Origin: CAWAXW01 sp963786155
GTDB lineage: Bacteria > Actinomycetota > CADDZG01 > WHSQ01
Direction: 5' to 3'
Length of the DNA stretch: 64,000 nucleotides
Assembly: GCA_963786155.1 (NCBI GenBank)
Contig: CAWAXW010000006.1
Coordinates: 372,001-436,000 of the forward strand
Below, piece by piece: positions 46,507 through 54,682 of this stretch. Every line of letters begins with the position of its first letter. Position 1 is the stretch's first letter. Under the pieces are notes generated by a model that did no database searches, was not told the DNA's origin, and saw nothing but the letters and a program-made list of their open reading frames with translations. The translations under genes were made by a program, and so were the position numbers.

Positions 46507-47474
46507 AAGCGCTCGTAACGGGGGCCGCGGGGTTCATCGGTTCCCATCTTGTCGACAGACTTCTCAGCGAAGGCGAAGACGTCGTTGGGGTCGACGATCT
46601 CTCTTCCGGTTCTCTTGCGAACCTGTCCGACGCGCGCAGCTCGCGCATGGGTAAGTTCACGTTCCACCGCGTAGACGTGACATCAACTGCTCTCGGCGAC
46701 CTCATCAAGCGCGTGAAGCCCGAGGTGATATTCCATCTCGCCGCGCAGGTCGATGTGAGGAAGTCGGTCTCCGATCCCATCAACGACGCGATGGTGAACA
46801 TCATCGGGACCCTCAACGTCCTTCAGGCTGCAAGTGACGTCGGTTCGCGGAAAGTCGTCTTCACATCATCGGGAGGCTGCATCTACGGCGAGCCCGGCGA
46901 AGACCGACTGCCCGTCACGGAGGACCAGGTCTACACACCGGATGCCTTGCCCGAGTCCCCGTATGGGGTCTCAAAGAAGGTCGTGCTCGACTACCTCCGT
47001 TACTTCAAGGCGGTGAAGGACCTCGACTACACCGCGCTCGCGCTGGCCAACGTGTACGGCCCTCGCCAGGAACCGGCAAGCGAAGTCGGTCTCGAGGGTC
47101 AAGTGGTCGCCATTTTCTGTCGCAAGATGATCGGCGGTCGTCCGTGCACCATCTACGGCGACGGCACGCAGACGAGGGACTTCGTCTTCGTCGACGACGT
47201 CGTGTCCGCCTTCGTGGCCGCCGGCAACAAGGGTTCCGGCGAGTTGATCAATGTCAGCAGCGGCGAGGAACTATCCGTGAATGAGCTGTTCGCGCGACTG
47301 AAGGAACTGACGTCGGCGCGCTACGAGCCCGTCTACGCCGGCGCTCGGCCCGGGGAGCTCGAGCGCATCGTCGTCGATCCCTCGAAAGCTGCCGAAGAGC
47401 TCGGATGGCGCCCCGCGGTCGACCTCAACGAGGGCCTGAAGCAAACGGTGGCTTGGTTCCGCTCGACTGCCTGA
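46503..47474 (+). CDS. UDP-glucose 4-epimerase-like SDR
   Basis: Extended short-chain dehydrogenase of 323 residues with a GTG start overlapping the upstream stop (GTGA). Motifs are ALVTGAAGFIGSHLVDRLLS, VGVDDLSSGSLANL, IFHLAAQVDVRKSVSDP, SSGGCIYGEPGEDRLPVTED, ESPYGVSKKVVLDYLRYF and LALANVYGPRQEPASEVG, then GDGTQTRDFVFVDDVV. This is the GalE or UDP-GlcNAc 4-epimerase pattern. The exact NDP-sugar is not certain. It ends the four-gene rightward sugar operon. The following 187 bp hold the leader of the surface-protein gene. Confidence 0.84.
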   Translation: MKALVTGAAGFIGSHLVDRLLSEGEDVVGVDDLSSGSLANLSDARSSRMGKFTFHRVDVTSTALGDLIKRVKPEVIFHLAAQVDVRKSVSDPINDAMVNIIGTLNVLQAASDVGSRKVVFTSSGGCIYGEPGEDRLPVTEDQVYTPDALPESPYGVSKKVVLDYLRYFKAVKDLDYTALALANVYGPRQEPASEVGLEGQVVAIFCRKMIGGRPCTIYGDGTQTRDFVFVDDVVSAFVAAGNKGSGELINVSSGEELSVNELFARLKELTSARYEPVYAGARPGELERIVVDPSKAAEELGWRPAVDLNEGLKQTVAWFRSTA

Positions 47475-47562
47475 TGGGGCACCTAGCTCTTCCTGACCAG
47501 TCAAGGCCTAGGTAACTCGATCTAGACACCCTACGTAGGTTGCGGATTGGGGCGCGCCCGAG

Positions 47563-48380
47563 CAGAGCGAACAATGGGATGACTTGGTTAATCCAGGTTC
47601 GCGAGCTGCCGGACAGGGGTCTCTTGGCGGAGGGTGCGGCGCTCCTTGAGAGGGGACGCGCATGAGCTTCGCCACCAAGAGCCGCAGCGTTTCGATCGTC
47701 ACCGTCCTCACCGTGGCCCTCATGTTCATGATGTCGGTCCTTGCGCTCGCCGAATCCGTCATCGAAGAGGGCGAAGGCGAAACGACCGAAGCCATCGAGC
47801 CGACGCCGGAGCCTGCAACGGAAGAAGCCGCTCCGGAGATCGTGACGGAGGCTCCCGCGCCTCTCGAGCCCGACGACGAGGGCAAGTCCGCCAACGCGAC
47901 GTTCGAGACTCGTGACGTCGACCTCGGCAACGCGGGAACACCCGAGCTCAAGAAGAAACCGCCGAAGGCCAAGGAAGAAGACGAGTGGGCACTGCGCGAC
48001 GAGGAAGATGACGAAGAAGACGACGACGACGATGATGATGACGATTTTGCCAAGAACCTGGATCAGTCCGTCTCTCCCACGGATCAAAGCGGAGGCGGTA
48101 CCTGCAACGACTCCGACAACAGCGACTCTGGCTTTGGCTTCACGGCTGGCGACGGCGACGACAGTGACAACAGCAACGACAGCAACTGCGGGGTAAACGG
48201 AACGGTGGTCGTCAACAAGGTCGTTACCGGGAACCCTCCGGCGACCCCCGAGCAGTTCGGATTCGAAGTTAACTGGGATCAGGAGAACGGACTTCCATCC
48301 GACTTCCAGGTCGCCGGCGGCGCACAGCAGTCATTCCCCCTAGCCCCAGGCCAATACACGATCGCCGAGGTCCTGACCAC
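47563..48380 (+). repeat. Direct repeat copy 1, about 818 bp
   Basis: This segment and 50177-50994 appear identical base for base, at a constant offset of 2,614. It covers about 99 bp of leader and the first 240 codons of the surface-protein gene. Similarity drops abruptly after 48380. Confidence 0.9.
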
Positions 48381-50034
48381 GGAGCAGTCGAACAGTGGCT
48401 GGTCATTGACGAGCGCCGACTGTGTGGGCCAGGAGATCCGCATCGGCGACAACCGAGGAATCCCGAAACATCTTCAACAGGGCGTGCCCAACGGGGACGA
48501 CATCGACCTGGACCCGGGTGAGACCGTCACCTGCACTTTCACCAACAACTACGACCCGCCCGAGACGATCACCATCAACAAGACCGTTAACGGCGAGTTC
48601 GCGAGCCAGACGAACGAGCAGTTCTCGTTCTCGGTCGACGAGGTGAGCTGTGGCAACCCCCGTCAACTCAACGCACGGCGGTTGCAAGCCGAGGTCGGCA
48701 CCATCCCGGGCGGAGGTACGCTCACCGTGCCCGCCGGCCAGGGCTGCTTCATCGTCTCGGAGAACATGCCTCTGGCAGATGGGTGGGGCCCGGGTGGCGT
48801 CGCTTGTTTCGAAGGGCAGAGCTCGGTCGGGCAGAGCACCGGGAATCCTGGTCAGATGCTTCTCACCTTGGGCGACGGTGCCAATGTCACGTGCTTCTTC
48901 TCCAACGACTTCTCGGGCGGGAAGATCGTGATCGACAAGGTCGTGAACGGCGCTAGTCAACAGACGGCATTCAGCTTCCAACCCAGTTGGACGGATGCAG
49001 GGAACACCTTCAATCTTTCCGCCGCGAGCGCACCTTTCGAGGCGATACTTCCGACCGGTACCTACACCGTTGGGGAAGGCCCGCTGCCTCAAGGTTGGAC
49101 CTTCAACGGCCAGCTGAGCGGTTGCGTGAGCACCTTCCCGCCGTCTAGGGACAAGCTCACGGCCGGCAGGAATCTCTCCGCGGGCAGCTTCGATGGGCCG
49201 ACGGCATCCATCACGCTGCAGCCCGGCGAAACCGTCACGTGCACGTTCCATAACGACTTCTCGGAGGCTACGTCTCGCCTCCACGTCGATCAGGTCACGG
49301 TCCCCCCGGGCAACCCCACCGAGTTCGACTTCACCGTTGACGATGGCCTTTCGGCTCCTCGTTCGGTGGCCAAGCCGGCCCACGTGGTCGTGGCCACCTT
49401 CAACGACCTGACGGACGCCGGAGGCTTCTCCACGGTTACGTTGCCCCCGGGTACTTACAAGCTGGCGCAGTTGCAGCAAGCCGGTTGGACGCTCACGAGC
49501 GCGATCTGCGACACGCCTGGAAGGGGCGGGCCGGTCCCGGTCGGGACCCTCAACGGACCGAGTGTCGAGAACATCACACTCGCGGCCGGCCAGGACGTCT
49601 TCTGCATCTTCACGAACGCGCAGCAGAACAACCCACCTCGCGACCCACCGGACATCCCCTTCGTTCCGCCGCCACCTCCGCCTCCTCCACCCCCACCCCC
49701 GCCACCTCCGCCGCCAACGCCCACGGAAGTAGCGTCGACGCCACCGCCACCGACCGAGCCGCCGCCCACGACTCCGCCACCGACGGAGTCGCCACCACCG
49801 ACGCCGATAACGACGCAGCAGCCCGGCGATTCGACTCCTAAGCCCGAACCGTCGGACTCGGTCCTCGGCGAGCAGATCCAGCAGCCGGGAGATGCCGCGC
49901 CGCAAGTGCTGGGCGCACCGGCCGACGCGCTTCCACTCACGGGCGGAAGCCCGCTGCCGATGACGATGCTCGGGATCTTGTTCATCGCCTCGGGTTGCCT
50001 GGCGATCGCGCTGGCACGACGTAAGCGTTCTTAG
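47662..50034 (+). CDS. LPxTG-like surface protein with prealbumin-like (SpaA/DUF5979-type) repeats, copy 1
   Basis: Secreted, wall-anchored protein of 790 residues. A signal peptide (TKSRSVSIVTVLTVALMFMM to LALAE) leads to an acidic segment with a run of Asp near residue 120-128. Four or five beta-sandwich repeats follow, each starting with a VVNKVV, ITINKTV or IVIDKVV strand and ending GETVTCTFTN or similar. A proline run of more than 15 residues and a PPPTEPPPTTPPPTES region precede the sorting signal: LPLTGG near 757, a hydrophobic helix and the basic ARRKRS end. Such repeats occur in surface adhesins and pilin-like proteins. No sortase gene is in the window. The start region duplicates the next gene exactly. 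Confidence 0.84.
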   Translation: MSFATKSRSVSIVTVLTVALMFMMSVLALAESVIEEGEGETTEAIEPTPEPATEEAAPEIVTEAPAPLEPDDEGKSANATFETRDVDLGNAGTPELKKKPPKAKEEDEWALRDEEDDEEDDDDDDDDDFAKNLDQSVSPTDQSGGGTCNDSDNSDSGFGFTAGDGDDSDNSNDSNCGVNGTVVVNKVVTGNPPATPEQFGFEVNWDQENGLPSDFQVAGGAQQSFPLAPGQYTIAEVLTTEQSNSGWSLTSADCVGQEIRIGDNRGIPKHLQQGVPNGDDIDLDPGETVTCTFTNNYDPPETITINKTVNGEFASQTNEQFSFSVDEVSCGNPRQLNARRLQAEVGTIPGGGTLTVPAGQGCFIVSENMPLADGWGPGGVACFEGQSSVGQSTGNPGQMLLTLGDGANVTCFFSNDFSGGKIVIDKVVNGASQQTAFSFQPSWTDAGNTFNLSAASAPFEAILPTGTYTVGEGPLPQGWTFNGQLSGCVSTFPPSRDKLTAGRNLSAGSFDGPTASITLQPGETVTCTFHNDFSEATSRLHVDQVTVPPGNPTEFDFTVDDGLSAPRSVAKPAHVVVATFNDLTDAGGFSTVTLPPGTYKLAQLQQAGWTLTSAICDTPGRGGPVPVGTLNGPSVENITLAAGQDVFCIFTNAQQNNPPRDPPDIPFVPPPPPPPPPPPPPPPPPTPTEVASTPPPPTEPPPTTPPPTESPPPTPITTQQPGDSTPKPEPSDSVLGEQIQQPGDAAPQVLGAPADALPLTGGSPLPMTMLGILFIASGCLAIALARRKRS

Positions 50035-50081
50035 CTCTTCTCCGGGAGAGGTCTGAAGACCGGCCTTCTCCCGGATAAGAG
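50035..50081. terminator. Long hairpin directly after surface protein 1
   Basis: Nested inverted repeat starting at the first base after the stop codon: CTCTT with AAGAG and TCCGGGAGA (50041-50049) with TCTCCCGGA (50067-50075), one mismatch between them. A smaller GGTCTGAAGACC hairpin (50050-50061) sits inside. No T-run follows, so it may stabilise mRNA or act as a Rho-type or other terminator rather than a classical intrinsic one. Confidence 0.55.
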
Positions 50082-50176
50082 TGTCCGACTCGGCCACATA
50101 GTCCCTTCTGACTACGGGTTCTTAGACCCTTTGGCAGGACCCCGGTACTTAGGTTGCGGATTGGGCCTCGCCCTAC

Positions 50177-50994
50177 CAGAGCGAACAATGGGATGACTTG
50201 GTTAATCCAGGTTCGCGAGCTGCCGGACAGGGGTCTCTTGGCGGAGGGTGCGGCGCTCCTTGAGAGGGGACGCGCATGAGCTTCGCCACCAAGAGCCGCA
50301 GCGTTTCGATCGTCACCGTCCTCACCGTGGCCCTCATGTTCATGATGTCGGTCCTTGCGCTCGCCGAATCCGTCATCGAAGAGGGCGAAGGCGAAACGAC
50401 CGAAGCCATCGAGCCGACGCCGGAGCCTGCAACGGAAGAAGCCGCTCCGGAGATCGTGACGGAGGCTCCCGCGCCTCTCGAGCCCGACGACGAGGGCAAG
50501 TCCGCCAACGCGACGTTCGAGACTCGTGACGTCGACCTCGGCAACGCGGGAACACCCGAGCTCAAGAAGAAACCGCCGAAGGCCAAGGAAGAAGACGAGT
50601 GGGCACTGCGCGACGAGGAAGATGACGAAGAAGACGACGACGACGATGATGATGACGATTTTGCCAAGAACCTGGATCAGTCCGTCTCTCCCACGGATCA
50701 AAGCGGAGGCGGTACCTGCAACGACTCCGACAACAGCGACTCTGGCTTTGGCTTCACGGCTGGCGACGGCGACGACAGTGACAACAGCAACGACAGCAAC
50801 TGCGGGGTAAACGGAACGGTGGTCGTCAACAAGGTCGTTACCGGGAACCCTCCGGCGACCCCCGAGCAGTTCGGATTCGAAGTTAACTGGGATCAGGAGA
50901 ACGGACTTCCATCCGACTTCCAGGTCGCCGGCGGCGCACAGCAGTCATTCCCCCTAGCCCCAGGCCAATACACGATCGCCGAGGTCCTGACCAC
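50177..50994 (+). repeat. Direct repeat copy 2, about 818 bp
   Basis: Second copy of the segment at 47563-48380, including the leader and the first 240 codons of the second surface gene. Upstream of 50177 the two leaders share only a short ggttgcggattggg block, then diverge. Confidence 0.9.
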
Positions 50995-52308
50995 AGCGCA
51001 GTCAGACGCGGGGTGGTCGTTCTCGAGCGCCGACTGCGTGGGCCAGAGATCCGCATCGGCGACAACCAAGGAATCCCGAAGCATCTTCAACAGGGCGTGC
51101 CCAACGGGGACGACATCGACCTCGACCCGGGTGAGACCGTCACCTGTACTTTCACGAACGACTACAACCCGCCCGAGACGATCACCATCCAGAAAATCGT
51201 GACCGGAGAGTTCGCGAGCCAAACCCAGCAGTTCTCGTTCTCGGTCGACGAGGTGCCTTGTAACGTCGGCCGCGTGCGCAACGCTCGGCGTTTGCAAGCC
51301 AACGTGGGCTCGATCGCAGCGGGCGGGTCTCTCACCGTTGATGCGAGCGTGGGCTGCTTCATCGTCTCCGAAGACCTGAACCTACCCAATGGATGGAGCT
51401 GGTCCTCCGTCACATGCACCAATGGGCAGGCAACGGTGGGGGGGGTTGTGGGGAATGGTTCCGCCGGATTCTTCATGGGGAACGGGGAGAACATCACGTG
51501 CTTCTTCTCCAACAACTTCTCGGGCGGGAAGATCGTCATTGACAAGGTCGTCGGCCAAGGCGCAAGCCAGGAGACGGCCTTCAGCTTCCAACCCAGTTGG
51601 ACCGGGAACACGTTCAATCTTTCTGCGGCGAGCGCACCTTTCGAGGTGATACTTCCAACCGGCAACTACACCGTGTCGGAGGGCGCGCCGCCTCAAGGTT
51701 GGACCCTCAACAGCCAGTTGAGCGGCTGCGTGGGCACCTTCCCGCAGCGGCAGGAAGTCCCCGTTTCCAAGCACCTCTCCTCGGGCAGCTTCGCCGGGCC
51801 GACCGCGTCCATCCAACTGGCTGCCGGCGAAACCGTCACTTGCACGTTCCACAACGACTTCGCCACCGTCAACAACCCGCCTCGCGACCCGCCGGACATC
51901 CCGTTCGTTCCACCGCCACCGCCACCACCGCCACCGCCACCACCGCCACCGCCTCCGCCCCCACCACCTCCGCCGCCAACGCCCACGGAAGTAGCGTCGA
52001 CCCCACCGCCACCGACCGAGCCGCCGCCCACGACTCCGCCACCGACGGAGTCGCCACCACCGACGCCGATAGCGACGCAGCAGCCCGGCGATTCGTCGCC
52101 CGAGCCCGAACCGTCGGACTCGGTCCTCGGCGAGCAGATCCAGCAGCCCGGAGACGCCGCGCCGCAAGTGCTGGGGGCACCGGCGGACGTGCTGCCGCTC
52201 ACGGGTGGCAGCCCGCTCCCCATGGTGTTCCTGGCCGGGTTGTTCATCGGCTCAGGCACTCTTGCTATAGCCCTCGCTCGACGAAGAAGTAGGAGAGGAG
52301 TCCTCTAG
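50276..52308 (+). CDS. LPxTG-like surface protein, copy 2, one frameshift
   Basis: Paralog of the previous gene, about 677 residues after correction. The first 240 residues are the same as copy 1. At 51043 copy 2 reads GGCCAGAGATCC where copy 1 has GGCCAGGAGATCC, a one-base loss that shifts the frame; the real protein continues EIRIGDNQGIPKHLQQG to the stop at 52306. It has one repeat fewer than copy 1. The repeats here (TIQKIVTGEFASQTQQF, IVIDKVVGQGASQETAF) are diverged from copy 1. A longer proline run, the same PPPTEPPPTTPPPTES block and LPLTGG with a membrane helix and RRRSRRGVL end follow. The shift, if real, would remove the anchor. Confidence 0.82.
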
Positions 52309-52311
52309 GGC

Positions 52312-52372
52312 AACATTTGACTGGCTCCCTGCAGCCGTCGTTGACGACTTCCGGTCGCCACTGTCAAACGTT
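52312..52372. terminator. Hairpin between convergent genes
   Basis: AAC-TTTGAC at 52312-52321 pairs with GTCAAA-GTT at 52363-52372, with one mismatch, and a GTCGT/ACGAC hairpin (52337-52348) lies inside the loop. It occupies almost the whole gap between the convergent surface-protein and DUF3105 genes, which is where a shared terminator would be expected. No T-run is present on either strand. Confidence 0.45.
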
Positions 52373-52377
52373 CCCCT

Positions 52378-53022
52378 CTAGCCCTCGAAGGTGTCGATCC
52401 CGACGTTCTCGGGACCGCGGCCCTGGAACTGGGCCCGGAATGCGTCGATCACCGGCTGCGCGACCTCTTCACAACTCTGTGCGTTCCGCCATCCGGTGAT
52501 GACGAAGTTGTAGGGGTCCTCGATGCCGTCGAAAGGAACGGTGATCGTCTCGACGGCCTGCTGCTCGGTGACGTCGCGGAGGTCATCGAGGATCTGCGGA
52601 TCGGCGTCCGGCCTGTACCAGATGACGAGTTGTCCGTGCTCCATGTTGTGCACGAGACGCTCGCTCTCGACGAACTCCTCGTGGAAGCCGGGGTCGGCGA
52701 TCTGATCGGGTGGCCAGTGGTTGCCGCTCGTCGGTGGGGACTGCGCGTATTGAACGGTCGTTCCGGTATCGACGTGGGTGTTGCCTTCGTCTTCGTGCTC
52801 TTCGACCTCGGTGCAGCCCGCCGTTTCGAATTCGCCTCCGACGTCTGCCTCCGGCGCCTTCTCCTGACGTTGGGAGATGATTCCCGCGATCGCGAGGCCG
52901 ACGATCAACACCCCCACGATCACCGTGATCATGTTGGTCTTGCGCGTGGCCTTTCGCTGGGCGTTCTTGCGTAGCTCTTCGGCCCGCCTGCGCTGCTGCT
53001 TCTGCTGAAGTTTCTTGCTCAT
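52378..53022 (-). CDS. DUF3105 membrane-anchored protein
   Basis: Protein of 214 residues with a basic N-terminus, one membrane helix at about 30-49 (MITVIVGVLIVGLAIAGII) and an external DUF3105 domain. Signature elements are SPPTSGNHWPPDQIADPGFH, VHNMEHGQLVIWYRP and WRNAQSCEEVAQPVIDAFR. The conserved His and Cys suggest metal or thiol chemistry but no activity is established for the family. It is not tightly linked to either neighbour: its start is 31 bp after the cofE stop on the same strand. Confidence 0.87.
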   Translation of the reverse strand: MSKKLQQKQQRRRAEELRKNAQRKATRKTNMITVIVGVLIVGLAIAGIISQRQEKAPEADVGGEFETAGCTEVEEHEDEGNTHVDTGTTVQYAQSPPTSGNHWPPDQIADPGFHEEFVESERLVHNMEHGQLVIWYRPDADPQILDDLRDVTEQQAVETITVPFDGIEDPYNFVITGWRNAQSCEEVAQPVIDAFRAQFQGRGPENVGIDTFEG

Positions 53023-53052
53023 GCGACGGAGAGGCTATCGCAGGGCGTCGGC

Positions 53053-53737
53053 CTACCGGAAAAGATCTTCGGCGGGCGGGCGCACGATCTCCGCGGCGGA
53101 TCCTCGACCCGCGACGGCGGGCGAGCCCCGCACCACGGCGGCGCAGACCCCGTCGGTCTTGCCCATGACCATCTCGGCGGCGCCGGCCAGCTCGTCCGCC
53201 ACGCAGATCCTGGTGGCCGTTAGCTCCCGCCCCTGGGCGTCGTGGGAGCCTCGATGGTCTACGAAGGGCTCGATCCCGGCCACCCCGATAGCCACATTCG
53301 TCTGCCCGAGCCGCCAGGCCCTGCCGAAGGTGTCACTGATGATGACCGCAACCTCGTGACCCGTGAGGTTCCCGACGCGAGCCTGCAGGCGGCGGGCGGA
53401 GAAGATCCGGATCGAGGGGGAGAAGCACGATGCTGTCGCCCGGCACGTTCGACGCGTCGATCCCGGCGTTCGCGCAGATGAAGCCATGACGCGTCTCGCT
53501 GATGAGCATGTTGCCGCTTCGACGCAGGACCGCGCGCGATTCGGCGGCCAGATGCTGAGGTCGTTCGGCGGCTGGAACCAAACGGCCCTCGGCCTTCGAG
53601 ACCACCTTCTGGGCGACGACGAGAACGTCCCCCTCACCGAGGAGGTCACCGGCGGCCTCGACGATGAGCGCGGCCAGGTCGTCGCCGGGCTCGATCTCCG
53701 GGATGCCCTCGAGGGCCGTGACCACGATCGGGCTCAT
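53053..53737 (-). CDS. cofE: Coenzyme F420-0:L-glutamate ligase, single-domain, one frameshift
   Basis: Adds glutamate residues to F420-0 using GTP. ATG at 53737 overlaps the cofD stop (ATGA). Motifs are GIPEIEPGDDLAALI, DVLVVAQKVVSKAEGRLV, TRHGFICANAGIDASNVPGD, IISDTFGRAWRLGQTNVAIG and GIEPFVDHRGSHDAQGRELT. A one-base insertion near 53404 joins the two halves. The length of about 227 residues matches stand-alone CofE; the nitroreductase-like second domain seen in mycobacterial FbiB is absent here. Confidence 0.86.
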
Positions 53738-54654
53738 GCCGCCACGACGCCGCGCGCAAGAGCGATCGAGCGCCCTTTGTCGGTCATCACGGTGTCGAGG
53801 GGAAGCGCCGTCATTCCGAGGCTGGAGACGACTCGGGTTTGCCGATCGTCCTCCGTGCCGTCCAAGACGAAGACGTTGCACAGGTCCGCATAAAGCCGGG
53901 CAACTTCGAAGGCGTCCGATCCGCCGGCGAGCGAGCGCAGCAATCGATCGGCGGGCCCCTTCAGGGCTGCGCCCCGCACGATGGGGCTGACCGCGATCAC
54001 ACTTGGGTGCGAGCGCAGTGCGTCGCGCACACCGGCAAGGGCAAGGATCGGACCCAGCGAGAGATATGGATTTGAGGGACAGAGAACGACGCGGTCGGCT
54101 TCGGCGATCGCGTCAAGCACGCCGGGGGCCGGCTCGGCCGAATCGATCCCGTCGTAGACGATCTCGGCAACCTCGGGCTCGGCGCGTTCCTTCACGAAAT
54201 ATTCCTGGAACTCGAGCGTGCGGCCATCGGCCGTGCGTACCAACGTTGCAACCCGATCGTCCGACATCGGCATGATCCGTTGTTGCACCCCCAACGAGCG
54301 TGTGATCTCTGCGGTCGCTCGTGATAGAGGCAGTCCCGACAGGAGGCGCTGCGTCCGGTAGAGACATGTTGCGAAATCGCGGTCGCCGAGGTTGAACCAG
54401 GCTTCCGAACCCAGCGACCGGAGGCCTTCGACGAGGTTGAAGGTGTCGTCCCTGATCCCCCAGCCTCGGTCGGTGTCCGCTATGCCTGCGAGCCAGTAAG
54501 TGACGATGTCGATGTCGGGAGAGACATGGACGCCGTAGATCTCCGCGTCATCGCCTGTGTTGACGATCGCATGCAGATCAGACCCGACGACCTCTGCGAG
54601 ACCGACGAGCAACTTCGCGCCGCCGACACCGCCGGCAAGAGCCGTAACCTTCAC
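53734..54654 (-). CDS. cofD: 2-phospho-L-lactate/phosphoenolpyruvate transferase, F420 biosynthesis
   Basis: Transfers the phospholactyl or phosphoenolpyruvyl group from its guanylylated donor to FO, giving F420-0 or dehydro-F420-0. The protein of 306 residues starts at the GTG at 54654 (KVTALAGGVGGAKLLVGL). Other motifs are AIVNTGDDAEIYGVHVSPD, GWGIRDDTFNLVEGLRSLG, WFNLGDRDFATCLYRTQRL, CPSNPYLSLGPILALAGVR and AVSPIVRGAALKGPADRLL. It is coupled to cofE downstream and is divergent from fbiC, with only 28 bp between the starts, so both promoters must overlap. Confidence 0.93.
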   Translation of the reverse strand: MKVTALAGGVGGAKLLVGLAEVVGSDLHAIVNTGDDAEIYGVHVSPDIDIVTYWLAGIADTDRGWGIRDDTFNLVEGLRSLGSEAWFNLGDRDFATCLYRTQRLLSGLPLSRATAEITRSLGVQQRIMPMSDDRVATLVRTADGRTLEFQEYFVKERAEPEVAEIVYDGIDSAEPAPGVLDAIAEADRVVLCPSNPYLSLGPILALAGVRDALRSHPSVIAVSPIVRGAALKGPADRLLRSLAGGSDAFEVARLYADLCNVFVLDGTEDDRQTRVVSSLGMTALPLDTVMTDKGRSIALARGVVAA

Positions 54655-54682
54655 TGCAAGCGAGTCTAGTAGCCTCCTTCGC

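Noticed and set aside
47562..47661. Possible riboswitch or tRNA in the duplicated leader of the surface genes
   Set aside because: It contains a short GGTTCGCG stretch but cannot be folded into a cloverleaf, and I could not match any known riboswitch core.
47508..48053. Long Ser-rich leftward open frames opposite the surface-protein gene (also at 50173-50667)
   Set aside because: They are the antisense reading of Asp/Glu-rich and Thr-rich codons of the real genes and repeat in both copies because the DNA is duplicated.
49455..49985. Gly-rich leftward open frames opposite the proline runs
   Set aside because: Poly-Gly on one strand is the complement of CCN proline codons; there is no start context or family signature.
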